Assembly: GCF_022179805.1 (NCBI RefSeq)
Contig: NZ_BPUO01000010.1
Location: 62,001 to 126,000, forward strand
Length of the DNA stretch: 64,000 nucleotides
Reading direction: 5' to 3'
Source of the DNA: Cupriavidus pauculus
Lineage (GTDB): Bacteria; Pseudomonadota; Gammaproteobacteria; Burkholderiales; Burkholderiaceae
The notes below the pieces were generated by a model. It saw nothing but the letters and a program-made list of their open reading frames with translations, searched no databases and had not been told where the DNA came from. How positions within the stretch are numbered: position 1 is the first letter of the stretch; each line of letters begins with the position of its first letter. Position numbers and translations under genes: made by a program. Of this stretch, positions 34,760-42,968 are shown piece by piece.

Positions 34760-35719
34760 ATGATGAAGAAAGCCTTGGTATCGCTGCTGCTCGGGGTCAC
34801 GATGGCCGCTGCCCACGCGGCCTGGCCTGAAAAGCCCGTAACGATGATCGTGCCGTTCCCGCCGGGCGGCTCGACCGACAACATCGCCCGCATCCTGGGC
34901 GCCAAGTTCCAGCAGACGTTTGGCGGCAGCTTCGTGGTGGACAACCGCCCGGGCGCGGCCGGCATGATCGGAGCGGCTGCCGCCAAGCGCGCGCCGGCCG
35001 ATGGCTACACGCTGTTCGTGTCGTCGCTGGGCCCGTTCGTGATTGGTCCGCACCTGACCAAGACCGCCGGCTATGACCCGACCAAGGACTTCGACTACAT
35101 CAGCGTGGCCGTGCAGGCGCCCAACATCCTGGCCGTGCCGGTGGCCTCGCCGCACAAGTCGCTGCAGGACATCATCAACTACGAGAAGGCCAATCCGAAC
35201 AAGATGACGTTCGCATCGGCCGGCAACGGCACCAGCGACCACCTGACCGCCGAACTGTTCTGGCAGCAGACCAACACCACCGGCGTACACGTGCCGTACA
35301 AGGGCGGCGCCCCGGCGCTGAACGACCTGCTCGGCGGCCAGGTGGATGCCACGTTCATGAACATCAATACCGCCGTGCCGCACCTGAAGGCCGGCAAGCT
35401 GCGCGCGCTGGCCATCACCAGCAGCAAGCGTTCGCCGATCCTGCCCGATGTGCCGACCATGGAAGAACTCGGCTACAAGGGCGTGACCGTGTATTCGTGG
35501 CAGGCCATCGCCGCCCCCAAGGGGCTGCCGGCCGATATCAAGGCCAAGCTGCATAACGCCGTGGTCGCCGCGATGAACGATCCGGCCAACAAGCCCAAGC
35601 TGCTCGAACTCGGTTTCGAGGTGGTTGCCAATACGCCGGAACAGTTCACCGCGTTCCAGGCATCGGAATTTGCCCGCTGGAAGAAGGTCATCCAGACCGG
35701 GAACATCACGGCCGACTAA
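34760..35719 (+). CDS. Bug/TctC-family periplasmic solute receptor
   Basis: A 319-residue Bug receptor. The signal peptide (KKALVSLLLGVTMAAAHAA) precedes WPEKPVTMIVPFPPGGSTDN, then GNGTSDHLTAELFW and VPYKGGAPALNDLLGGQV. A strong AAGGAG site precedes the ATG at 34760. It lies 71 bp after the dehydratase gene, so its probable ligand is an aldarate such as galactarate or a related sugar acid. Confidence 0.94.
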   Translation: MMKKALVSLLLGVTMAAAHAAWPEKPVTMIVPFPPGGSTDNIARILGAKFQQTFGGSFVVDNRPGAAGMIGAAAAKRAPADGYTLFVSSLGPFVIGPHLTKTAGYDPTKDFDYISVAVQAPNILAVPVASPHKSLQDIINYEKANPNKMTFASAGNGTSDHLTAELFWQQTNTTGVHVPYKGGAPALNDLLGGQVDATFMNINTAVPHLKAGKLRALAITSSKRSPILPDVPTMEELGYKGVTVYSWQAIAAPKGLPADIKAKLHNAVVAAMNDPANKPKLLELGFEVVANTPEQFTAFQASEFARWKKVIQTGNITAD

Positions 35720-35835
35720 GCCTCTCCGGCGGCCGCAGCACCTCCAGCCATCACCTGTTTCACCCGCCAACGTGCCCCGCCCGGGGCGCGCTGGCCCCGT
35801 CTTGCCCGCGTTTTCTCATTTTTCGGAAGCCCAGC

Positions 35836-36789
35836 ATGAAGCCTCATATCCTCCAGCTCAATCCCATCCTGATCCCGGCCATCAACGACAAGCTCGCGCA
35901 GCGCTATACCGTGCACCGCCTGTTCGAGCAGTCGGACAAGGACGCGTACCTGCGCGAGCACGGTGCGTCGATCCGTGGCGTGATCACGGGCGGCCATACC
36001 GGCATCCAGCGCGACATGATGGAAAAGCTGCCCGCGCTGGAAGTGGTGGCCGTCAATGGCGTGGGCACCGACGCGGTGGATCTGGAATATGCGCGCTCCC
36101 GCAAGCTGCCCGTCACGGGCACGTTCGGCGCGCTGACCGAGGACGTGGCCGACCTGGCCGTGGGCCTGCTGCTGGCCACGTGCCGTGGCATCTGCTCCGG
36201 TGACCGTTTCATCCGCGCCGGCAACTGGGTGCGCTACCCGCAGCCCAGCGCGATTCCGCTGGCGCGCCGCGTGAGCGGCATGCGCGTGGGCATCGTCGGC
36301 ATGGGCCGCGTGGGCCGCGCCATCGCCGCACGGCTGGCTGCGTTCGGCTGCCCGATCTCGTACACCGACCTGCGTGCCATGGACGATGTGCCGCACACGT
36401 TCGTGGGCAACCTCGTTGACCTGGCGCGCCAGAGCGACGCGCTGATCCTGGCCGCCGCCGCCGACAAGGCCGAAGGCATCGTCAATGCCGAAGTGCTCAA
36501 GGCGCTGGGCCCCCAGGGCTACCTGATCAACATCGCGCGCGGCCGTCTGGTCAAGGAAGACGACCTCGTGGCGGCGCTCAAGGCCGGAACCATCGGCGGG
36601 GCCGGGCTCGATGTCTTCGTCGATGAACCGAACGTGCCCGAGGTGCTGTTCGGCATGGACAACGTCACGCTGCAGGCCCACCGCGCCAGCGCCACGCACG
36701 AAACGCGCGAGGCCATGGGCGAGTTGGTGCTGGCCAGCCTGGAGCAGGCGCTGGCGGGCAAGCGCCCCGAGTTCAGCCTGACGACCTGA
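35836..36789 (+). CDS. D-isomer-specific 2-hydroxyacid dehydrogenase
   Basis: A 317-residue NAD(P)-dependent 2-hydroxyacid dehydrogenase (hydroxypyruvate/glyoxylate reductase-like). The nucleotide fold is VGIVGMGRVGRAIAARL (about residue 150). The catalytic Arg is in the NIARGRLV segment, the Glu in DVFVDEPNVP, and the His in LQAHRASATHE. It is flanked by Bug receptor genes on both sides in the sugar-acid operon. After aldarate dehydration and aldol cleavage, tartronate semialdehyde or a 2-oxoacid could be its substrate; no aldolase gene is present here. Confidence 0.92.
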   Translation: MKPHILQLNPILIPAINDKLAQRYTVHRLFEQSDKDAYLREHGASIRGVITGGHTGIQRDMMEKLPALEVVAVNGVGTDAVDLEYARSRKLPVTGTFGALTEDVADLAVGLLLATCRGICSGDRFIRAGNWVRYPQPSAIPLARRVSGMRVGIVGMGRVGRAIAARLAAFGCPISYTDLRAMDDVPHTFVGNLVDLARQSDALILAAAADKAEGIVNAEVLKALGPQGYLINIARGRLVKEDDLVAALKAGTIGGAGLDVFVDEPNVPEVLFGMDNVTLQAHRASATHETREAMGELVLASLEQALAGKRPEFSLTT

Positions 36790-36907
36790 GCCGTCACACC
36801 ACATCGCTAGTTACGTAAGCCGCCGGACGGGCAACGCGCACAAGACGCGAACGCCCGCCCCGCTCGAAAGCTTCAGGAAAGACACACCCAAGCAGGAGAC
36901 AACCCCA

Positions 36908-37870
36908 ATGCGTATCCGTTACCTTGCCCTGGCCGCCATTTCGGCCGCCGTCGTGGCCACCGGCGTATCTGCCCAGACCTATCCCACCAAGCCGATCACC
37001 ATCGTCATCGGGTCAAGCCCGGGCAGCACCACCGATGGCCTGGCCCGCGCCGTGGGCGCGCAGATTACCAAGGACACCGGCCAGGCCGTGGTGGTGGACA
37101 GCCGGCCCGGCGCCTTCGGCGGCATCGCCGCGCAGAACGTGGCGCGCGCCGCGCCCGACGGCTATACGCTGTTCATGACCACCAACACCACGCAGGCTGC
37201 CAACCCGCACCTGGTCAAGAACCTGCCCTACAACCCCATCAAGGACTTCACGCCGATCGGGCAACTGGTGCAGGGCTACATGGTGATGGTGGTGAATCCC
37301 AACGTGGCGGCCAAGACCGTGCCCGAGTTCGTGGCGCTGGCCAAGAAGGACCCGGGCAAGCTCACGTTCGGATCGGGGTCGTCGTCCGCGCGCGTGGCCA
37401 CCGAGCAGTTCGAGCACATGACGTCGACCAAGCTGACGTACGTGCCCTACAAGGCCAACCCGCCGGCGGTGATCGACCTCGTGGCCGGCCAGACCGACGT
37501 GATGATCGTAGACCTGACCACCAGCCTGCCCCAGGTGAAGGCCGGCAAGCTGCGCGCGCTGGGCGTGAGCAGCCCGCACCGGTCGGCGTTGCTGCCGAAC
37601 GTGCCGACCATCGCCGAACAGGGCGTGCAGGGCTACGAGTTCGGCTACTGGAATGCGCTCTACGCACCGGCCAACACGCCTGCGCCGATCGTCGCCAAGC
37701 TCAACGAGCTGGTGCGCAAGGCCATGGCCACCGAGCAGGTGAAACACTTCGTGGCCGAGAACGGCATGGAGGTCAAGGTGTCATCGCCCGAGGAACTCGG
37801 CAAGTTCCAGGCAGCGGAGCTGGACCGCTGGGGCAAGATCATCAAGACGGCGGGGATTCAGCCGGAGTAA
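36908..37870 (+). CDS. Bug/TctC-family periplasmic solute receptor
   Basis: A 320-residue Bug receptor with signal peptide (LALAAISAAVVATGVSA), YPTKPITIVIGSSPGSTTDG, GSGSSSARVATEQFEHM and VPYKANPPAVIDLV. The hallmark loop (IGSSPGSTTDG rather than VPFPPGGSTD) and ligand loop differ from the other three receptors here, which suggests different ligand specificity. It is the last gene of the sugar-acid operon and is followed by an intrinsic terminator. Confidence 0.94.
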   Translation: MRIRYLALAAISAAVVATGVSAQTYPTKPITIVIGSSPGSTTDGLARAVGAQITKDTGQAVVVDSRPGAFGGIAAQNVARAAPDGYTLFMTTNTTQAANPHLVKNLPYNPIKDFTPIGQLVQGYMVMVVNPNVAAKTVPEFVALAKKDPGKLTFGSGSSSARVATEQFEHMTSTKLTYVPYKANPPAVIDLVAGQTDVMIVDLTTSLPQVKAGKLRALGVSSPHRSALLPNVPTIAEQGVQGYEFGYWNALYAPANTPAPIVAKLNELVRKAMATEQVKHFVAENGMEVKVSSPEELGKFQAAELDRWGKIIKTAGIQPE

Positions 37871-37958
37871 TCGGGGACCAAGCCGGGACAAGCCGGCGTC
37901 AGTCAATCATCAAACGTGCACCGGGCAACGCGCCCGGCATCGCATCTATAACACCGTC

Positions 37959-37986
37959 AAAGGGCGCCAATATGGCGCCCTTTTTT
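37959..37986 (+). terminator. Intrinsic terminator after the sugar-acid operon
   Basis: AAAGGGCGCCA pairs with TGGCGCCCTTT around an ATA loop, followed by a T-run. A second smaller hairpin (CCGGGC-N5-GCCCGG, 37921-37937) precedes it. Confidence 0.9.
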
Positions 37987-38125
37987 CATTTCCGTGACGC
38001 GTCGCTGTTTTACATCCTGTTTCCAGGATGTGTCCATTACGTCACTGTCTTGTCACGTTCCGTCCTTAGTCTTGCCGGGCCTCCGGAAGCACATTTCTCG
38101 AACTACCCTCTGCCGAGGATTCCCC

Positions 38126-38287
38126 ATGCAACCAATGCGCCTGACCAGGGTGCTGCTGGCCGTCTGCCTGACGGCCGCGGCACTGTCCGCCTGTGGCGGC
38201 AACGACGACGACTCAAAGCCGACGACGGTCAAACCGACCGACCCCGCCACCCCTTCGCAGCCGGTGGAGAAGCGCTGCGCGCCGTGA
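38126..38287 (+). CDS. Short lipoprotein, possibly a truncated gene
   Basis: A 53-residue open frame with GAGGA 7 nt before its ATG. It encodes a clear lipoprotein signal (LTRVLLAVCLTAAALSACGG, Cys near residue 21) followed by an Asp-rich and Pro/Thr-rich linker (DDDSKPTTVKPTDPATPSQP) and then stops. Signal plus linker without a domain suggests the 5' remnant of a larger lipoprotein gene, or a small lipoprotein in its own right. It is 67 bp upstream of the phospholipase C gene and may be on the same transcript. Confidence 0.55.
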   Translation: MQPMRLTRVLLAVCLTAAALSACGGNDDDSKPTTVKPTDPATPSQPVEKRCAP

Positions 38288-38354
38288 TCGCATCCGGCCT
38301 GCACGCATCACCTTCAGTGGCCGAACGCAGAACCCAAGCACAACCAAGCAGAAC

Positions 38355-40589
38355 ATGAACTCACGCCGCAATTTCCTGCGGACGAGCGCAGGCGCCGCCT
38401 TCTCGGCCGCCACGCTCGCCGCGTTCCCGCCCAGCATCCGCCGTGCGCTGGCCATTCCAGCCAGCAATGTCACGGGCACGATCATGGACGTGCAGCACGT
38501 GGTGATCCTGATGCAGGAAAACCGCTCCTTCGACCACTACTTCGGCACGCTCAACGGCGTACGCGGCTTTGGTGACCGCATGACGATCCCGATGCCCAAC
38601 GGCCGCAAGGTCTGGCAGCAGGAACGCACCAACGGCACGCTGATCACGCCGTATCACCTGGACGGCACCGCCAACAACGCCCAGCGCGTGTCCGGCACCC
38701 CGCACGCCTGGGCCGACAGCCAGCAGGCGTGGGACAACGGCCGCATGTCGCGCTGGCCGGTGGCCAAGACGGATACGTCGATGGGCTACTTCAAGCAGAA
38801 GGAAATCCCGTTCCAGTTCGCGCTGGCCAACGCCTTCACGATCTGCGACGCCTACCACTGCGCGATGCACACCGGCACCGACGCCAACCGTTCGTTCCAC
38901 ATGACCGGCACCAACGGCGCCGTGCCGCAGGGCGTGGCCTTCGTGAACAACGAGTGGGACGCGATCAACGGCGTGGCCGCCGACGCCAACATCGGCTACA
39001 CGTGGAAGACCTACGCCGAACGGCTGGAAGAAGCCGGCGTGAGCTGGATCAGCTATCAGAACATGCCCGACGAATGGGGCGACAACATGCTGGGCGCGTT
39101 CCAGTCGTTCCGCCGCGCCAACCTGGCCTCGGGCTTCCCGGTGTCCAGCGGCGGCTCGCCGGGCGTGCCCTACACCAACACCGGGCAGGCCGTGCCCTAC
39201 CACGCGTACGACGCCGCCACCGACAACGCGGCCAATCCGCTGTACAAGGGCGTGGCCAACACGCTGCCGGGCACGCGCCCCGAGGATTACCTCAACGCAT
39301 TCCGCCGCGACGTGATGAACGGCACGCTGCCGCAGGTGTCGTGGATGAACGCGCCGTCGATCTACTGCGAGCATCCCGGCCCGTCCAGCCCGGTACAGGG
39401 CTCGTGGTTCCTGCAGGAAGTGCTGGACGCGCTGACGGCCAACCCCGAGGTCTGGAGCAAGACCGTCCTGCTGATCAACTTCGACGAGAACGACGGCTAC
39501 TTCGACCACGTGCCGTCGCCGTCGGCACCGTCGCTGAATCCGGACAAGACCTTCGCGGGCAAGACCACGCTGAGCGCGGACGACATGAAGCCCGAGTACT
39601 TCACGCACGGCGCGCCGGCCGGCAGCACCGGCCAGCCTGCCGTCGACAGCCGGGTCTACGGGCCGGGCCCGCGCGTACCGCTCTACGCGATTTCGCCGTG
39701 GAGCCGTGGCGGGTGGGTCAATTCGCAGGTGTTCGACCACACGTCGGTGCTGCGCTTCCTGGAAGCCCGCTTTGGCGTGAAGGAGCCGAACATCAGCCCG
39801 TTCCGCCGCACGGTGTGTGGCGACCTGACCAGCGCGTTCAACTTCAAGACGCCGAATACCGAAGCGCTGCCCACGCTGACCGGCCGCTACACGCGTACCG
39901 AGGCCGACCAGCTGCGCGCTGCCCAGCAGGCGCTGCCCGCCGTGCCGGTGCCGCGCGACATGTCGCTGCCGCTGCAGGCGCCGGGCACGCGCCCGTCGCG
40001 CGCACTGCCGTATGAGCTGCACACCAGCGCGCGCTGCTACACGGGCGGCCAGGTCGAACTGATCTTCGCGAACAGCGGCGCGCAGGCGGCCGTGTTCCAC
40101 GTCTACGACGTGAACAAGCTCGACCGCGTACCGCGCCGCTACATGGTGGAAGCGGGCAAGACGCTGCTCGACACCTGGGACGCCGCGCTCGACAATTTCG
40201 GCAAGTACGACCTCTGGGTACTGGGCCCGAACGGCTACCATCGCCATTTCAAGGGCGACCTGAACCGCCTGAGCACCGCAGCGGCATCGCCCGAGATCCG
40301 CGTCTGCTACGACATCGCCAACGGCAATGTCTTCGTGGACCTTATCAACAGCGGCGCCCAACCGTGCACGTTCACGGTCACGCCGATGGCCTACCGCACC
40401 GACGGCCCCTGGCAAGCCACGGTCGCTGCGAATGGCACGAAGACGCTCGACTGGAAGCTGCAGGACAGCGGCCAGTGGTACGACTTCGCGGTCACGTGCA
40501 GCAGTGATCCGTCGTTCTATCGTCGCTTTGCGGGGCGCGTGGAGACGGGCAAGCACACGGTCAGTGATCCGGCGATGGGTGAGGGTTAA
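38355..40589 (+). CDS. Phospholipase C, phosphocholine-specific type (Tat-exported)
   Basis: A 744-residue bacterial phospholipase C of the PlcH/PlcN acid-phosphatase-like family. A twin-arginine signal (SRRNFLRTSAGAAFSAATLAA) opens the protein. The catalytic domain has HVVILMQENRSFDHYFGTL, the substrate-region segment DAYHCAMHTGTDANR and the metal segment INFDENDGYFDHV. Two C-terminal domains of unknown role (about residues 520-740) complete the usual architecture. It hydrolyses phosphatidylcholine and releases phosphocholine outside the cell, as a phosphate or choline source. Direct repeats resembling a Pho box lie about 300 bp upstream. Confidence 0.95.
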   Translation: MNSRRNFLRTSAGAAFSAATLAAFPPSIRRALAIPASNVTGTIMDVQHVVILMQENRSFDHYFGTLNGVRGFGDRMTIPMPNGRKVWQQERTNGTLITPYHLDGTANNAQRVSGTPHAWADSQQAWDNGRMSRWPVAKTDTSMGYFKQKEIPFQFALANAFTICDAYHCAMHTGTDANRSFHMTGTNGAVPQGVAFVNNEWDAINGVAADANIGYTWKTYAERLEEAGVSWISYQNMPDEWGDNMLGAFQSFRRANLASGFPVSSGGSPGVPYTNTGQAVPYHAYDAATDNAANPLYKGVANTLPGTRPEDYLNAFRRDVMNGTLPQVSWMNAPSIYCEHPGPSSPVQGSWFLQEVLDALTANPEVWSKTVLLINFDENDGYFDHVPSPSAPSLNPDKTFAGKTTLSADDMKPEYFTHGAPAGSTGQPAVDSRVYGPGPRVPLYAISPWSRGGWVNSQVFDHTSVLRFLEARFGVKEPNISPFRRTVCGDLTSAFNFKTPNTEALPTLTGRYTRTEADQLRAAQQALPAVPVPRDMSLPLQAPGTRPSRALPYELHTSARCYTGGQVELIFANSGAQAAVFHVYDVNKLDRVPRRYMVEAGKTLLDTWDAALDNFGKYDLWVLGPNGYHRHFKGDLNRLSTAAASPEIRVCYDIANGNVFVDLINSGAQPCTFTVTPMAYRTDGPWQATVAANGTKTLDWKLQDSGQWYDFAVTCSSDPSFYRRFAGRVETGKHTVSDPAMGEG

Positions 40590-40616
40590 GCGGCGGAATT
40601 GACCCTTGTTGATTTG

Positions 40617-40937
40617 CTCCCCTCTCCCTCCGGGCCCTCCGGGAGAGGGGTCGGGGGAGAGGGCCGGCGGTTCAAATTGCCACATATCGGCAAGCAGAGC
40701 CTCGTTGCCCTCTCCCCCAGCCCCTCTCCCGCTTTGCGGGAGAGGGGAGCAAACACAACGCAGGGCATGAGCGCTACCGGGCGCTTGATCCTTGCCTCCC
40801 TGTTTTCTCCCCTCTCCCTCTGGGCCCTCTGGGAGAGGGGTTGGGGGTGAGGGCCGGCGGATCAAATTGCCACTTATCGGCAAGCAGACCCTCGTTGCCC
40901 TCACCCCCTGCCCCTCTCCCGCTTCGCGGGAGAGGGG
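40617..40937. repeat. Two direct copies of a 131-bp palindromic intergenic element
   Basis: Copies at 40617-40747 and 40807-40937 are collinear, with a 190-bp offset and only point differences. Each has two strong hairpins: CCCCTCTCCC...GGGAGAGGGG at the left, and CCCCTCTCCCGC/GCGGGAGAGGGG at the right, joined by a spacer containing CAAATTGCCAC and CGGCAAGCAGA. This fills the gap between the convergent phospholipase and DUF58 genes and probably also works as a terminator. The same family recurs at 55855-56052. Confidence 0.88.
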
Positions 40938-40965
40938 CAAAAAACAAGCGGGTGGACCATCGGCA

Positions 40966-41955
40966 TCACCGTCTTTCCCCCATCTGCCCCAACAGCCTGC
41001 GCAACTGCCCTGCCGTATCTTCCGCCGCCGACAGCGGCAGCAGCGGCACGCCAATCCCCTTGTGCCAGTCCATCAACGCCGCCCCCTGGGCGTCGGCGAA
41101 GCTGCGCACGTTGCGGCGCAGCGCCTCCTGTCCAAATCCAAGTTCCACCTGCAGTTCGCCGTCGCTGACCACCAGTTGACCCGATGCGGGCAGTTCCAGC
41201 AGGAACGGGTCGTACACCAGCACCGACAGCACGTCGTTGCGCCCGCGCAAGCCCAGCATCAGGTGGCGGGTCTCGGTATCGGCGCCGTCGAAATCGCTGA
41301 TCACGATGACCAGGTAGTTGTGGTGCGCCAGCCGCAGGGCCTGCCGCAGCGCGTTGTTCAACTGCGTGGCGCCACGTTGGCCCGGCAGGTCGGCGCGTAG
41401 ACGCTGATTGTGTTGCGCGAGGTCACCCAGTAGATGCAGCACGCCGTGCCGGCTGCGCTGCGGCGCGGCGCTGGTCTGGTCCGCGTCGCCGAAGATCACA
41501 CCGCCCACGCGGTCGCCGTCGGCCAGTACGCGCCATGCGGCCAATGCCGCTGCCTCTGCTGCGATGACGGACTTCATGGCACGGCGGCTGCCGAAGAACA
41601 TGTTCATGCGCTGGTCCACCACCAGCAGCACCGGCCGCTCCTTTTCCTCGCTGTAGAGCCGCACGTGAGGCGTGCCGGTGCGCGCCGTCACGCGCCAGTC
41701 GATGGTGCGGATATCGTCGCCGGGCAGATACTGGCGCAATTCCTCGAACGCCAGGCCCCGGCCATGCACGCGTGAGCCGTGCCGGCCCGACAACAGGCTG
41801 TGCACGGGCTGCCGGCTGCGGAAGTGGAAGTCGCGCACGCTGGCTTCCAGCGCGGCCAGTGCCGCCAGGTCGACGTTGACGCCGACGGTGGCCTGCGATG
41901 CCCCGGGCGCGGCGCCAGCGCGTGAGCGGGCCCGTGCCGCGTTGTCCCTGGCCAC
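40966..41955 (-). CDS. DUF58 domain protein (MoxR/Bat-associated)
   Basis: A 329-residue DUF58 protein, a von Willebrand A-like fold that accompanies MoxR ATPases. The defining motif is present (GRGLAFEELRQYLPGDDIRTIDW, about residues 66-88), followed by a VWA-like half with VLLVVDQRMNMFFGS and LVIVISDFDGADTE. The first half of the metal-binding MIDAS (DxSxS) is not conserved (DQRMN). It is the last gene of the long minus-strand block, 1 bp after moxR. It probably works as a MoxR adaptor at the membrane, though no clear transmembrane helix is seen. Confidence 0.92.
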   Translation of the reverse strand: MARDNAARARSRAGAAPGASQATVGVNVDLAALAALEASVRDFHFRSRQPVHSLLSGRHGSRVHGRGLAFEELRQYLPGDDIRTIDWRVTARTGTPHVRLYSEEKERPVLLVVDQRMNMFFGSRRAMKSVIAAEAAALAAWRVLADGDRVGGVIFGDADQTSAAPQRSRHGVLHLLGDLAQHNQRLRADLPGQRGATQLNNALRQALRLAHHNYLVIVISDFDGADTETRHLMLGLRGRNDVLSVLVYDPFLLELPASGQLVVSDGELQVELGFGQEALRRNVRSFADAQGAALMDWHKGIGVPLLPLSAAEDTAGQLRRLLGQMGERR

Positions 41956-41956
41956 G

Positions 41957-42934
<978 letters not shown>

Positions 42935-42968
42935 CGTGTGTCTCCTTGTCAGCCGTTTGTCAGTCGTG

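Noticed and set aside
40617..40937. CRISPR or insertion sequence
   Set aside because: There are only two copies, each with internal hairpins, no spacer variation, no transposase and no target duplication; it is a palindromic intergenic element.
38361..41054. A very long open frame (about 900 codons) antisense to the phospholipase C gene
   Set aside because: It is the mirror of a strongly conserved gene in high-GC DNA. Its translation is Arg/His/Ala-rich and matches no family, and it runs through the intergenic repeats.
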